Below the pieces are notes generated by a model that saw only the letters and a program-made list of their open reading frames with translations, did not search any database and had not been told where the DNA came from. Below are positions 39,155-47,832 of a stretch of 64,000 nucleotides of DNA, in pieces. How positions within the stretch are numbered: position 1 is the stretch's first letter; every line of letters starts with the position of its first letter. The DNA is taken from NCBI RefSeq assembly GCF_000199675.1, contig NC_014960.1, positions 1,426,001 to 1,490,000 of the forward strand, in the 5' to 3' direction. The DNA is from Anaerolinea thermophila UNI-1. Its GTDB lineage: Bacteria > Chloroflexota > Anaerolineae > Anaerolineales > Anaerolineaceae. Made by a program: the position numbers and the translations under genes.

Positions 39155-42100
39155 ATGATACGTCCTATGCTGGAAAAGCCTTCCTCGCGGGTTGGAGCCG
39201 ATGAATTTGTTCTTTCAAGCCCTGCACAAGTTTCCTTTCTCCACATTTTAGAATTCCTCAAACAGTATGCGATTGAAGAGTCGGTCCTTTCCCATTTGAT
39301 GACGGTGATAGAGGAACAGGACGACATCGAAAGGATTCTGACATACTTTGAGCGCCTGACATCGCAACCACGTTCGGAAAGGTTATGGTTTTATCTCTCC
39401 CAAAATCTCCGGGTTATTGAAATTCTGACGGTCCTTTTCTCGCGAAGCCAATTTCTATCGGAGATTTTGCTTCGCAACCCTGACCTCATTTTTCGTTTAC
39501 CTTCCTATCGGCGGATGGCGCGCCCCAAGTCGGTTGAACAATTTTATTCTGAAGCCTTTGCATGGCTTAAAGAAAACAAAGAAGAGTCTCTCCAATGGAT
39601 GAATGACTTACGCCGTTATCAGTCGGCTGAATTGTTGCGTATCGGAATTTGTGACCTGCTGGATTTATACGATCTTCCTGCGGTAACCCGTCAATTGAGC
39701 GCGCTTGCGGATGCTTTGATTCGACTTTCTCTGCATCTTATCTGTGAGAACTTGAATGTACCCCCTGAAGCGTTGACGGTGATTGCCCTGGGCAAATTGG
39801 GCGGGGGTGAATTGAATTATTCTTCGGACATTGACTTGCTGTTTCTAACCGATTCAGGAGACCTGGAAAGGCTTCAGCACGTAGGGGAGCGCCTGATTGA
39901 TGTCCTTTCGCGAGTCACTGAAGAGGGATTCCTCTATCGTGTCGATATGCGGTTGCGTCCATGGGGAAGGGTTGGTCCGCTCGTTTCAACAATTGATGGC
40001 TATCTCTCATACTTGAAAAATCATGCTCGCCCATGGGAAAAGCAGGCTCTTTTGAAAGCCCGTGTCATCAGTGGTTCTCCTCAGGTAAAACAAAAATTCA
40101 TTGATGGAATTCATCAGACAATTTTCTCCCATGGGGTGGACGAAGTGCGCGCAAGTGTTTTTGCCATGAAACAGCGCACAGAAGCGGTATTGAAACAAAA
40201 AGATCAGTTATGGGGCGAGGTCAAACTGGGAGAAGGTTCGGTTAGAGATGTGGAATTCACCTTGCAGTTCCTTCAACTTGCCTATGGCCCTGATGAGCCG
40301 GAGATTTTGACCGGGAATACCCTCGAGGGTTTGGTGCGTTTGGCGGCTCTTGCCTTGATTGATCCGGATGAGTATCGTATTCTCTCTGAAGGCTATATTT
40401 TCCTGAGAACGGTGGAGCATTACTTGCAAATGATGCATTACCGCCAAACCCATAGTTTGCCCAATCATCCTGAGGCTTTGCGCAAACTGGCGCGACGTTT
40501 GGGATATGATGGAAAAAACCCTGAACAGGTCTTTCTGGATCGTTATGAGCAACACCGTAAAGCCATCCGTGCCGTTTTTTTGAAATATGTGGGGAATGGA
40601 CATATGAGCGCAAATTCACCTGTAAATTCTGCGCAAGCGGAAAACAATGGAGAACAGGGAGAGGTAACTCAGCATCTCAATCGCATGACGGTTTCTTATC
40701 GCGAAACGTATACTGAAGCGCAAATTGCTCAGCATGCTCGATTGGCGCGGTTGCTGAACGAGAAAATCCCCTGTCGTGTAGAAGCCCATCCGTTAGAGGG
40801 CAATCTATGGCAGGTTACCATTGTGGCACTGGATGTCCCTGGATTGTTTTCGATTATTACGGGGTTGTTATTCGTTCATGGGTGGAACATTCTCAGTGGC
40901 GATGCGTTCACTTATGAAGCCCTGAAAAATAGCGCTGTAATGCCGTCTGCGCGCGACCCGCGGCGAAAAATTGTTGATGTTTTTATTGTTCAACCTGTAG
41001 ACTACCATAAAGTAGATTCTTCGGCGTGGGATGAATTTTCAGCAGATTTGACCACCTGCTTAATTCAAATGCGCTCCGGAGAGAGGCGTGAGGTAATGGG
41101 GGATTTGACGCAAAGGGTTGCAAAGTGTGTTCGAAAACCTGAATCGCTTGTACAAGCCCCACCACTGTATCCTCTGGAAATAGTAGTGGACAATGATTCC
41201 AGTGAGCATCTTACGCTTTTGCATATTCAGTCTCAGGACACGGTAGGTTTTTTGTATGAACTGACCAATGCGCTGGCAATTACCGGGATCTATATTGACC
41301 GTGTACGCATCGAGACGGTGAATCAACGCGTGCGCGATGTGCTCTACGTGACAGATTTGAACGGCAACAAAATTACCAGCGAAGAGAAACTGCGTGAACT
41401 TCGCACTGCAACCGTGCTGATTAAGCATTTTACCCATTTGCTCCCATTTTCTCCCAACCCGGAAAATGCGCTGCTGCATTTCCGCGACTTCATGGATCAG
41501 TTGTTGAGGCGACCTAACTGGACGGATGAAGTTGCTTCGGTGGAACGCCCTGAAGTGCTTCAAGCGCTGGCTCAGGTGCTGGGTGTGAGTGACTTTCTCT
41601 GGGAAGATTTCCTGCGAATTCAATATACCAATCTGTTCCCTGTGGTTACCGATGTTCAGGCTCTGGGGTCGGTGAAGTCTCGTGAAAAATTGCAGGAAGA
41701 GATTGGGGGGATTCTGGATGAACTTCATCATGGCGCTCAGGCACCCGATGAAAACGCCCCCTGGATTGAGGCTTTGAATGCCTGGCGGGACCGTGAAATG
41801 TTTCGGATTGACATGCGCCACATCCTCGGGCATACGAAGGAATTTTGGGACTTTGCCAGCGAATTGACCGATCTTGCGGAAGTGGTCACCAACGTGACTT
41901 TTCATCTTTGCCATGAAGATTTACGCAGTGTCTATGGAACTCCTTTGCTCGACGATGGCAGGATTTGTCAGATGAGCGTTTTAGGCTTGGGGAAGTTTGG
42001 CGGTAGAGAATTGGGGTTTGCTTCGGATATTGAGTTAATGTTTGTCTATGAAGGAAATGGGCAGACAACCGGTCCAAAGGTCATTTCTTCGGCTGAGTTT

Positions 42101-42826
42101 TACGAGAAACTGGTTGAGTATTTTGTCAAAGCCATGCGCAGTCGCCGCGAGGGGATTTTTGAGGTGGATTTACGTCTTCGACCTTACGGCAAAGCGGGAA
42201 ATCTGGCGGTTTCTCTGGATGCTTTTCGGCGGTATTTTTCACCCTCCGGACCAGCCTGGGCGTACGAGCGTCAGGCACTGGTCAAGATGCGTCCTGTAGC
42301 GGGGGATGAACGTTTGGGCGAAACGATTTGCCGGATGCGGGATGAGTTCATTTATCGGGGAGAAGGTTTTGATGTCACTGCCATGCGCGCTATGCGTGAG
42401 CGCCAGATTCGCCATCTGGTAAAAGGGGGAACTTTTAACCTGAAATACAGTCAGGGCGGATTGGTGGACATTGAATATCTGGTGCAGGGGTTACAAATGC
42501 GCTATGGGGCGCAGTATCTTGAAGTGCGTCAGACCAACACGCGGGATGCCATGGTAGCATTGAGAAAGGTCGGTGTTATCTCGGAAGAAGAATATACCCG
42601 TTTGCGCAAAGCCCATACGTTTTTGCGCTGGTGCATTGACTCATTGAGAATGGTGAGAGGAAATGCCAGAGATGTGACACTGCCATTGGATGGCACTGAA
42701 GAGTACGAATTTTTAGCCCAGCGGATGCGTTATGGCGATGATCCTCAAAAACTGCGCAAAGAGGTACAGCGCTACAGTGAAGATGTACGGGAGTTAAACC
42801 ACCGTTTACTTGGCGGAACCCCCTGA
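39155..42826 (+). CDS. glnE: glutamine synthetase adenylyltransferase/adenylyl-removase with two inserted ACT domains
   Basis: 1223 residues, against about 950 for the usual enzyme. The first nucleotidyltransferase half has GKLGGGELNYSSDIDLLFL (S224, D225, D227) and the second GKFGGRELGFASDIELMFV (S957, D958, E960, so the second acidic residue is Glu). Both are followed by the helical GlnE domains (DMRLRPWGRVGPL, DLRLRPYGKAGNL). Between the halves lie two ACT-like domains: about 552-625 (WQVTIVALDVPGLFSIITGLL...VDVFIVQP) and about 685-755 (LLHIQSQDTVGFLYELTNAL). ACT pairs are a feature of GlnD, the glutamine sensor. Divergent from glnA; overlaps the 42806 gene by 21 nt, tail to tail. Confidence 0.92.
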   Translation: MIRPMLEKPSSRVGADEFVLSSPAQVSFLHILEFLKQYAIEESVLSHLMTVIEEQDDIERILTYFERLTSQPRSERLWFYLSQNLRVIEILTVLFSRSQFLSEILLRNPDLIFRLPSYRRMARPKSVEQFYSEAFAWLKENKEESLQWMNDLRRYQSAELLRIGICDLLDLYDLPAVTRQLSALADALIRLSLHLICENLNVPPEALTVIALGKLGGGELNYSSDIDLLFLTDSGDLERLQHVGERLIDVLSRVTEEGFLYRVDMRLRPWGRVGPLVSTIDGYLSYLKNHARPWEKQALLKARVISGSPQVKQKFIDGIHQTIFSHGVDEVRASVFAMKQRTEAVLKQKDQLWGEVKLGEGSVRDVEFTLQFLQLAYGPDEPEILTGNTLEGLVRLAALALIDPDEYRILSEGYIFLRTVEHYLQMMHYRQTHSLPNHPEALRKLARRLGYDGKNPEQVFLDRYEQHRKAIRAVFLKYVGNGHMSANSPVNSAQAENNGEQGEVTQHLNRMTVSYRETYTEAQIAQHARLARLLNEKIPCRVEAHPLEGNLWQVTIVALDVPGLFSIITGLLFVHGWNILSGDAFTYEALKNSAVMPSARDPRRKIVDVFIVQPVDYHKVDSSAWDEFSADLTTCLIQMRSGERREVMGDLTQRVAKCVRKPESLVQAPPLYPLEIVVDNDSSEHLTLLHIQSQDTVGFLYELTNALAITGIYIDRVRIETVNQRVRDVLYVTDLNGNKITSEEKLRELRTATVLIKHFTHLLPFSPNPENALLHFRDFMDQLLRRPNWTDEVASVERPEVLQALAQVLGVSDFLWEDFLRIQYTNLFPVVTDVQALGSVKSREKLQEEIGGILDELHHGAQAPDENAPWIEALNAWRDREMFRIDMRHILGHTKEFWDFASELTDLAEVVTNVTFHLCHEDLRSVYGTPLLDDGRICQMSVLGLGKFGGRELGFASDIELMFVYEGNGQTTGPKVISSAEFYEKLVEYFVKAMRSRREGIFEVDLRLRPYGKAGNLAVSLDAFRRYFSPSGPAWAYERQALVKMRPVAGDERLGETICRMRDEFIYRGEGFDVTAMRAMRERQIRHLVKGGTFNLKYSQGGLVDIEYLVQGLQMRYGAQYLEVRQTNTRDAMVALRKVGVISEEEYTRLRKAHTFLRWCIDSLRMVRGNARDVTLPLDGTEEYEFLAQRMRYGDDPQKLRKEVQRYSEDVRELNHRLLGGTP

Positions 42827-43027
42827 AATTGCTCCCACTAATTGGAGAAAGTCTCCATCGTTAAGGGGTGTCTCCCCATCCAGCAGTTCGCCGTTCCTGA
42901 CAACCAGGAAAAGTTCAGGTGGAATTTGCAGAATCTCCAGGGCTTCTCGAACAGTTGAAGCTCCCTGAATCGTGTATTTCTGATCTCGCAGACGTATAGT
43001 GATGGTTGGTTTCTCCATTGGCTTCAT
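42806..43027 (-). CDS. ThiS/MoaD-like ubiquitin-fold protein with residues after the Gly-Gly
   Basis: 73 residues (or 70 from the ATG at 43018). The pattern TITIRLRDQKYTIQGASTVREALEILQIPPELFLVVRNGELL...GDFLQLVGAISGG is the beta-grasp sulfur-carrier fold. The diglycine that is normally the very C terminus is followed by Ser-Ala-Lys, so it would need trimming before thiocarboxylation, or the protein does not act as a carrier. It begins in an ATGA overlap with the lipoprotein gene and is the last gene of the tgt-uppP operon. No adenylating partner is near. Confidence 0.8.
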   Translation of the reverse strand: MKPMEKPTITIRLRDQKYTIQGASTVREALEILQIPPELFLVVRNGELLDGETPLNDGDFLQLVGAISGGSAK

Positions 43028-43752
43028 GGTAACTCAGCCAGACGGTTTTGTAGACAACTTAACCACTCGTAGGCGTGTCCCTGCGGCTCATCGGTGCTGA
43101 GAGCAAGAATGGGGAAAGTTTGAGGCTTGTTTAACCCTTCAAGGGGTAGAACACGCACCGAATCATCCACCCAACGGCTGGGAAGTATTCCTAATCCACC
43201 GGGTGTGTTTGCAATGAAAGTGCGCATTGCCTGTGGGGATGGAACGAGAACCAGTTCCCGTGGCAAATCTGCCTCTGAAATCCCCAGGAGTTGGAGAAGA
43301 AGAGGTGTTACTTCGCTTTCAGGGGCATAACTTGTCAGGGTGAGGGGCAGATTGCTACCTCCCAAATTCTGCCAGTTGAAGGAAGAAAGTTTACCGGTGT
43401 AGGCTTTCTGGATATCCTCGAAGCGAACCTGGGCAATAAGGTTATCGGGGTGCACGATGAACAACAGATGTTCCTCTCCTATTTCATAGGCATGGGAATT
43501 GCTGGATTGAATTTCTCCCCACTTCAAAGTAATTTGCGGAGTACCTGGTTCAAGAGGAGAAAGCAAGGCTAGCCCACCTCTTGACGGAGTACAGGCTTGA
43601 AAATCATCAGAGAGGGAAAGCAAAGAATCGGGAACCTGAACGTATAACCATGCCGGGGTAGGGACAGATTGGGATACAGGCTGAGATACACAACCAATCA
43701 GGAATATCCCCAACACGCTTAGGAGTTTCAGCCAGGGTTTAGAAAGTTGCAT
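43024..43752 (-). CDS. PstS-like substrate-binding lipoprotein
   Basis: 242 residues. Lipoprotein signal with lipobox LIGC (Cys near 21), followed by a PBP-like domain: IVHPDNLIAQVRFEDIQKAYTGKLSSFNWQNLGG matches the region of phosphate-type binding proteins that usually reads ...IYTGKITNWxxVGG. The domain is short (about 220 residues) and no permease gene is near, so it may serve a sensor or another transporter. The ATG lies 9 nt after the uppP stop and 8 nt after a TATAAA (43761-43766), so it could have its own leaderless start. Confidence 0.8.
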   Translation of the reverse strand: MQLSKPWLKLLSVLGIFLIGCVSQPVSQSVPTPAWLYVQVPDSLLSLSDDFQACTPSRGGLALLSPLEPGTPQITLKWGEIQSSNSHAYEIGEEHLLFIVHPDNLIAQVRFEDIQKAYTGKLSSFNWQNLGGSNLPLTLTSYAPESEVTPLLLQLLGISEADLPRELVLVPSPQAMRTFIANTPGGLGILPSRWVDDSVRVLPLEGLNKPQTFPILALSTDEPQGHAYEWLSCLQNRLAELP

Positions 43753-43761
43753 GGTTGAAAT

Positions 43762-44583
43762 TTATAAAAGGATTTGCCAGGCAAGGATTCCTGCACCCAC
43801 AACAAGACAATACAGGGCAAAACTTCTCAAACTGTGTCGCTGTAAATATCCCAGTAACCAGTGAATTGAGGCATACCCAACAATTGCCGCGGTGATGAAG
43901 CCGGCTGAGAGTTGGGGAAGAAACTCCCACAGTCCTGGCTCGCGAATCAGGTTCAATCCTTCCATAGCGCCGGCTGCCAGCATAATGGGAATGGACATCA
44001 GAAAAGAAAAACGAGCCGCCGAGGGACGATCCAACCCGCGCAGCAGTCCCCCGGTGATGGTTGATCCGGAGCGGGAAATCCCCGGAAAAATGGCAAGGGC
44101 TTGAAAGAAGCCGGAGACAATCGCGTCCAGGGCATTCATTTGCGAGAGCGAACGGGTGCGCTTGCCCAGCATTTCAGCCAGAAACAGTAATACTGCAGTT
44201 CCCAACAGGAAGGATGCGGTTGTGGTGAGGCTGTGAAATGCCGCTTCTACCGCCGACTTAAGAAATACCCCGGCAATGCTGGCAGGCAGAGTTGCCAGCA
44301 AAATGTACCAGCCCAGGCGGGCATCCGGTGTTTCAAATAGATTACGGTGTTGAATCCCGCGCATCCATGCTATGAGGATTTTCCATAGGTCTTGCCAAAA
44401 GTAAGCGATGACTGCTACCAGTGTACCAACCTGAATAATGACATCAAAAGGAAAGACAATTTGAGGGTCGAGTTTCCATCCAAAAAGGGCAGGAACGATC
44501 ACCAGGTGAGCGGAACTGGAAATCGGCAAAAATTCGGTCAAGCCCTGCACAATTCCCAGGATGATGGCTTCCAAAAGGGTCAT
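43762..44583 (-). CDS. uppP: undecaprenyl-diphosphate phosphatase
   Basis: Recycles undecaprenyl diphosphate for peptidoglycan and glycan export (273 aa, about eight membrane segments). The BacA signatures LGIVQGLTEFLPISSSAHLVI (9-29) and FPGISRSGSTITGGLLRGL (near 166-184) hold the catalytic Glu, Ser and Arg residues. The start overlaps the tgt stop (ATGA), so in the parent operon it was coupled to tgt. The IS in tgt may reduce its expression. Confidence 0.95.
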   Translation of the reverse strand: MTLLEAIILGIVQGLTEFLPISSSAHLVIVPALFGWKLDPQIVFPFDVIIQVGTLVAVIAYFWQDLWKILIAWMRGIQHRNLFETPDARLGWYILLATLPASIAGVFLKSAVEAAFHSLTTTASFLLGTAVLLFLAEMLGKRTRSLSQMNALDAIVSGFFQALAIFPGISRSGSTITGGLLRGLDRPSAARFSFLMSIPIMLAAGAMEGLNLIREPGLWEFLPQLSAGFITAAIVGYASIHWLLGYLQRHSLRSFALYCLVVGAGILAWQILL

Positions 44584-45111
44584 GGTGTTTTCCTTTCGTC
44601 AAGGGGGTGTGCATGTTTCCCACGGGGTTGATAATGGGAGAGAAATTCCTCCCGGAATTCGTTGAAGCGTTTTTCCAGAATGGCTTGCCGCGCTCGCCGT
44701 ACCAGGGTAAGCAGGGTATGAATGTTGTGAATGGAGATCAGGGTGGATGCCAGCATCTCTCTGGCAACGATGAGGTGTCTGAGATAAGCCCGGCTGAAAG
44801 TACGACAGGTGTAACAAGTGCAGGTTTCATCAATGGGACGAGGGTCTCGGGCAAACCCGGCATTCATCAGGTTCAATCGCCCGGTAAAGGTCATTGCCGC
44901 CGAGTGACGCGCCAACCGGGTGGGTAATACGCAATCGAAGATATCCACGCCACGTGCAATCCCTTCTACCAGGTCTTCGGGAGAGCCTACGCCCATTAAG
45001 TAGCGGGGTTTGTTTGCCGGTAAGATTCCGTTGACAATCTCCAGCATGGCGTGCATCTCGGCTTTGGTTTCTCCCACAGAAAGCCCACCAATGGCATGTC
45101 CGGGGAAATTC

Positions 45112-45122
45112 AAAGAGGCGAT
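45112..45122. repeat. target-site duplication, left copy
   Basis: AAAGAGGCGAT, 11 bp, identical to 46039-46049. The length fits IS4-family elements. Confidence 0.93.
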
Positions 45123-46038
45123 GCTCTGTTGCAAAGATAGGTTAGGAAGAGATACACCTAGCGGTGTATGTTGTAGACCAGTCCTTTGATAATCGGTTCT
45201 CGGTTTTGCAGGCTGCGTTTCCGCGAGCGGATGGCTTGCCCGAATTTGCGCTTGATGACCGAATTCACGGTTTCGGTCTTCCAGCGTTGACCATAGAGAC
45301 CATCCAGGCGAGCCGCAGAGACAAGCTCGCTTCTTGCTCGTCGTTCAGGGGCCAGCAAATTTCCACCTCGCCGAACGGGTGGAATCAAGTCTTGAGGCCG
45401 GACAGTCCGACCATCGAACCCTGAATCGGCCAGCAAGACCCAAGCCCGACGTTTGGCAAACCGCCTGGCTTTGCGGCGCAGATAGCCCAGATAAGGGGCA
45501 TCGCTACCTGGACCCCAGCCGGATTGCATCGCAAGGATGAATTGCGAGACAATTCCAACGGCATAAACGCCCTTCGCCCAGTGGCGATAGGCTTTTCCCG
45601 AACGGCTTTGGTAGTAAGAACTGGCCGGGCCGGGTGAGAAGCCGGTACTATCGGCAGCCACCCCTTCTTCTTCAGGCCGTCCGATTTCCTCGAGCAAGGT
45701 CTCGTTCATGCGCATCCAATCCGCTTTGCGTATCTTGGCGTAGGTACGTTGCAGGGTCGTATGATCGGGAACACGCGGTAATTCCAGCTCCTTACCAACC
45801 GCATCGCTTGCCAGCAGCCATTCTTCCATGTCGCGATAGCTGAGATTCAGGTAGAACATCAACAAAACACAGGCCCCCAACTGCGGCAACGTGAAGTGAT
45901 GGGGACTCTTGGCATGTGAATACATCGGTAATGCTTGTTTGGCAAGCCGGTAGGCGATCCTCGCCACTCGGACGTATCTGCTTTCTCGTGTGGTCATACC
46001 GTATGTTTACCACATTTCAACCATGATTGCAACAGAGC
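45123..46038 (-). mobile_element. IS4-family insertion sequence, 916 bp
   Basis: Perfect 12-bp terminal inverted repeats GCTCTGTTGCAA (45123-45134) and TTGCAACAGAGC (46027-46038), with weaker similarity continuing inwards. It is flanked by an exact 11-bp direct repeat and holds one intact transposase gene. The perfect duplication shows that the insertion is recent and not decayed. A 7-bp hairpin (ATACACC/GGTGTAT, 45152-45169) covers the transposase stop. Confidence 0.94.
45158..45997 (-). CDS. IS4-family DDE transposase
   Basis: 279 residues, apparently intact. An N-terminal part (FTLPQLGACVLLMFYLNLSYRDMEEWL, VPDHTTLQRTYAKI) is followed by the catalytic domain: first Asp in GVAADSTGFSP (near 114), second Asp in LLADSGFDG (near 190) and the Glu in YGQRWKTETVNSVIKRKFG. 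The last fits the IS4 YREK signature Y-2-R-3-E-6-K. It is encoded in the same direction as the disrupted tgt. Confidence 0.93.
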   Translation of the reverse strand: MTTRESRYVRVARIAYRLAKQALPMYSHAKSPHHFTLPQLGACVLLMFYLNLSYRDMEEWLLASDAVGKELELPRVPDHTTLQRTYAKIRKADWMRMNETLLEEIGRPEEEGVAADSTGFSPGPASSYYQSRSGKAYRHWAKGVYAVGIVSQFILAMQSGWGPGSDAPYLGYLRRKARRFAKRRAWVLLADSGFDGRTVRPQDLIPPVRRGGNLLAPERRARSELVSAARLDGLYGQRWKTETVNSVIKRKFGQAIRSRKRSLQNREPIIKGLVYNIHR

Positions 46039-46049
46039 AAAGAGGCGAT
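46039..46049. repeat. target-site duplication, right copy
   Basis: AAAGAGGCGAT, identical to 45112-45122. Confidence 0.93.
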
Positions 46050-46661
46050 AAAATTTGCCGAACGCTCTCGCAAATCTGGAAAAACCCCACCCTGGACAAT
46101 GCCAAATAAGGCTTGGTCGGGGCGGCTTTTGGCTTTCAAGCAGCGTTCTGCCCAGGCGTGGGTGCGTTCAAGTGCCCGTTCGTTATATGCGCGGTCGTAA
46201 GGTGGGGCACACTCGTCGAATGCCATGATGATGTCCGCGCCTAACTGTTCCTGAATCTGGATGGACTTTTCAGGGGTGAAGCGGTGAAGTGAGCCATCAA
46301 TATGGCTTTTGAAGGTAACCCCATCTTCGTCAATTTTTCGCATAGCCGAAAGAGAAAATACCTGAAAGCCACCTGAATCGGTCAACATGGGGCGATGCCA
46401 TTGCATGAAACGGTGTAATCCACCCATCTCGGCTACCAGATCCGCCCCTGGGCGTAAGTACAGATGGTACGTGTTTGCCAGGACGAGCGAGGCATCCAGT
46501 TCTTCCAGTTGAGCGGGGGTTACGGCTTTTACAGTAGCCTGTGTCCCCACCGGGGCAAAAATAGGGGTGAGCAGGTCTCCATGGGGTGTGTGGAAAACCC
46601 CCGCGCGTGCATTTCCATCTGTGGCAATCAACTCAAATTCGAAATGTCTCATAACGCGACA

Positions 46662-46706
46662 ATTATACCGTACCTGCGCCGAAGACCTGATAAATTCTGG
46701 TATACT
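46662..46706. promoter_or_regulatory. divergent promoters of tgt (minus) and alr (plus)
   Basis: For tgt: TATAAT on the minus strand (46662-46667), 9 nt before its ATG. For alr: an extended TGG-TATACT (hexamer 46701-46706), 7 nt before its ATG at 46714. Both predict no or almost no 5' leader. Confidence 0.6.
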
Positions 46707-46713
46707 ACACGCC

Positions 46714-47826
46714 ATGGATCATGCAGATCTTACAACGTGGCTTGAAATTGATCTCAGTGTCATCCGTAAAAATATTCGTCTGTTACAAGAAATCGCTGGT
46801 GTGCCTGTGATGGCAGTGGTCAAAGCCAATGCCTATGGACATGGCTTAATAGAAGCCAGCCGTGCTGCAGTTCAGGCGGGTGTTCAATGGTTAGGGGTTG
46901 CTCGCATTGACGAGGCTCTGGAACTCCATCGCGCAGGGATTCGCGCTCATCCAATTGTGCTGGGCTACACTCCTCCTGAACGTGCCGGGGAAGCGGCACA
47001 GGCAGGGGTGCGCCTTGCTGTCTACGATTCCCAGGTTGCGCAAGCCTACGCGGCTCAGGCAAAAGCAGTGGGCAAGCCTCTCTACGTCCATGCAAAATTT
47101 GATACTGGCATGGGAAGATTGGGAGCCTCGCCGGAGGAAGGGGTGGAATGGATGCGCTGGCTCCATACTCTGGAGGGGTTGCAGGTAGAAGGAGCTTTTA
47201 CCCATCTTGCCGAAGCCGATGATCCGCAAAAGCCTACGACTCACTGGCAGTTGGACCGTTTCGACAAATTGCTTTCCGGGTTAGAATCTGCGGGGTTGCG
47301 TCCTGCCTGGGTGCATGCGGCAAACTCGGCTGGGGCGTTGTATTTCCCTCGAGCCCGCTATAACCTCGTTCGTACAGGAATAGCCATCTATGGGCTTAAT
47401 CCTTCTGCCCATGCGCCTTTACCCGAAGGTTTTCGGCCTGCACTAACCTGGAAAACACGCTTGACTTCTGTAAAGATCTTCCCGCCCAATCATGGAATCA
47501 GTTATAACTACCGCTACCGTACCAAGTCTGAGGAACGGATTGGGGTATGTGCCGTGGGGTATGCCGATGGTTTTCGCCGTCAAATGGGGAACATGGTTTT
47601 AGTACGCGGGAGAAGGGTGCCGGTTGTGGGTAGTGTATGTATGGATCAGTGCATGGTCAACCTTGATCAGGTTCCCGAGGCACAGATGGGCGATGAGGTG
47701 GTGCTGATCGGTCAGCAAGGCAATGACGAAATTACTGCTGAAGAACGTGCTCATGAATGGGGCACCATTCACTACGAGGTCGTTTGTGGGTTGGCAAATC
47801 GTCTGCCGCGTATTTATGTGGAGTGA
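46714..47826 (+). CDS. alr: alanine racemase
   Basis: Makes D-alanine for peptidoglycan with PLP (370 aa). The PLP lysine is K37 in VVKANAYGHG, and the second catalytic residue Tyr is in HGISYNY (about Y264). HAKFDTGMGRLG and VGSVCMDQCMVNL are typical. The ATG lies 7 nt after the -10 box, so translation is probably leaderless. The in-frame upstream reading would overlap the promoter and tgt. recJ follows after 6 nt. Confidence 0.95.
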   Translation: MDHADLTTWLEIDLSVIRKNIRLLQEIAGVPVMAVVKANAYGHGLIEASRAAVQAGVQWLGVARIDEALELHRAGIRAHPIVLGYTPPERAGEAAQAGVRLAVYDSQVAQAYAAQAKAVGKPLYVHAKFDTGMGRLGASPEEGVEWMRWLHTLEGLQVEGAFTHLAEADDPQKPTTHWQLDRFDKLLSGLESAGLRPAWVHAANSAGALYFPRARYNLVRTGIAIYGLNPSAHAPLPEGFRPALTWKTRLTSVKIFPPNHGISYNYRYRTKSEERIGVCAVGYADGFRRQMGNMVLVRGRRVPVVGSVCMDQCMVNLDQVPEAQMGDEVVLIGQQGNDEITAEERAHEWGTIHYEVVCGLANRLPRIYVE

Positions 47827-47832
47827 GGGCTC

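Larger units (their letters stand above)
44580..46652 (-). pseudogene. tgt: tRNA-guanine transglycosylase, interrupted by an IS4-type element
   Basis: Tgt puts queuine precursor into tRNA anticodons. The N-terminal part (46652 to 46039) has TDSGGFQVFSLS and FDECAPP, and reads to ERSANFIASL. The C-terminal part (45111 to 44580) has the nucleophile region VDIFDCVLPTRLARHSAAM and the zinc ligands CTCYTC. Removing the IS and one 11-bp duplication restores one frame of 381 codons reading ANFIASLNFPGHAIGGL. The two pieces cannot make a working enzyme, since the nucleophile and zinc site are cut off. The first ATG lies 9 nt after TATAAT (46662-46667). Confidence 0.95.

Noticed and set aside
44580..46652. 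Two separate short tgt genes
   Set aside because: The 11-bp duplication and the restored frame show that they are the two halves of one gene interrupted by the IS.
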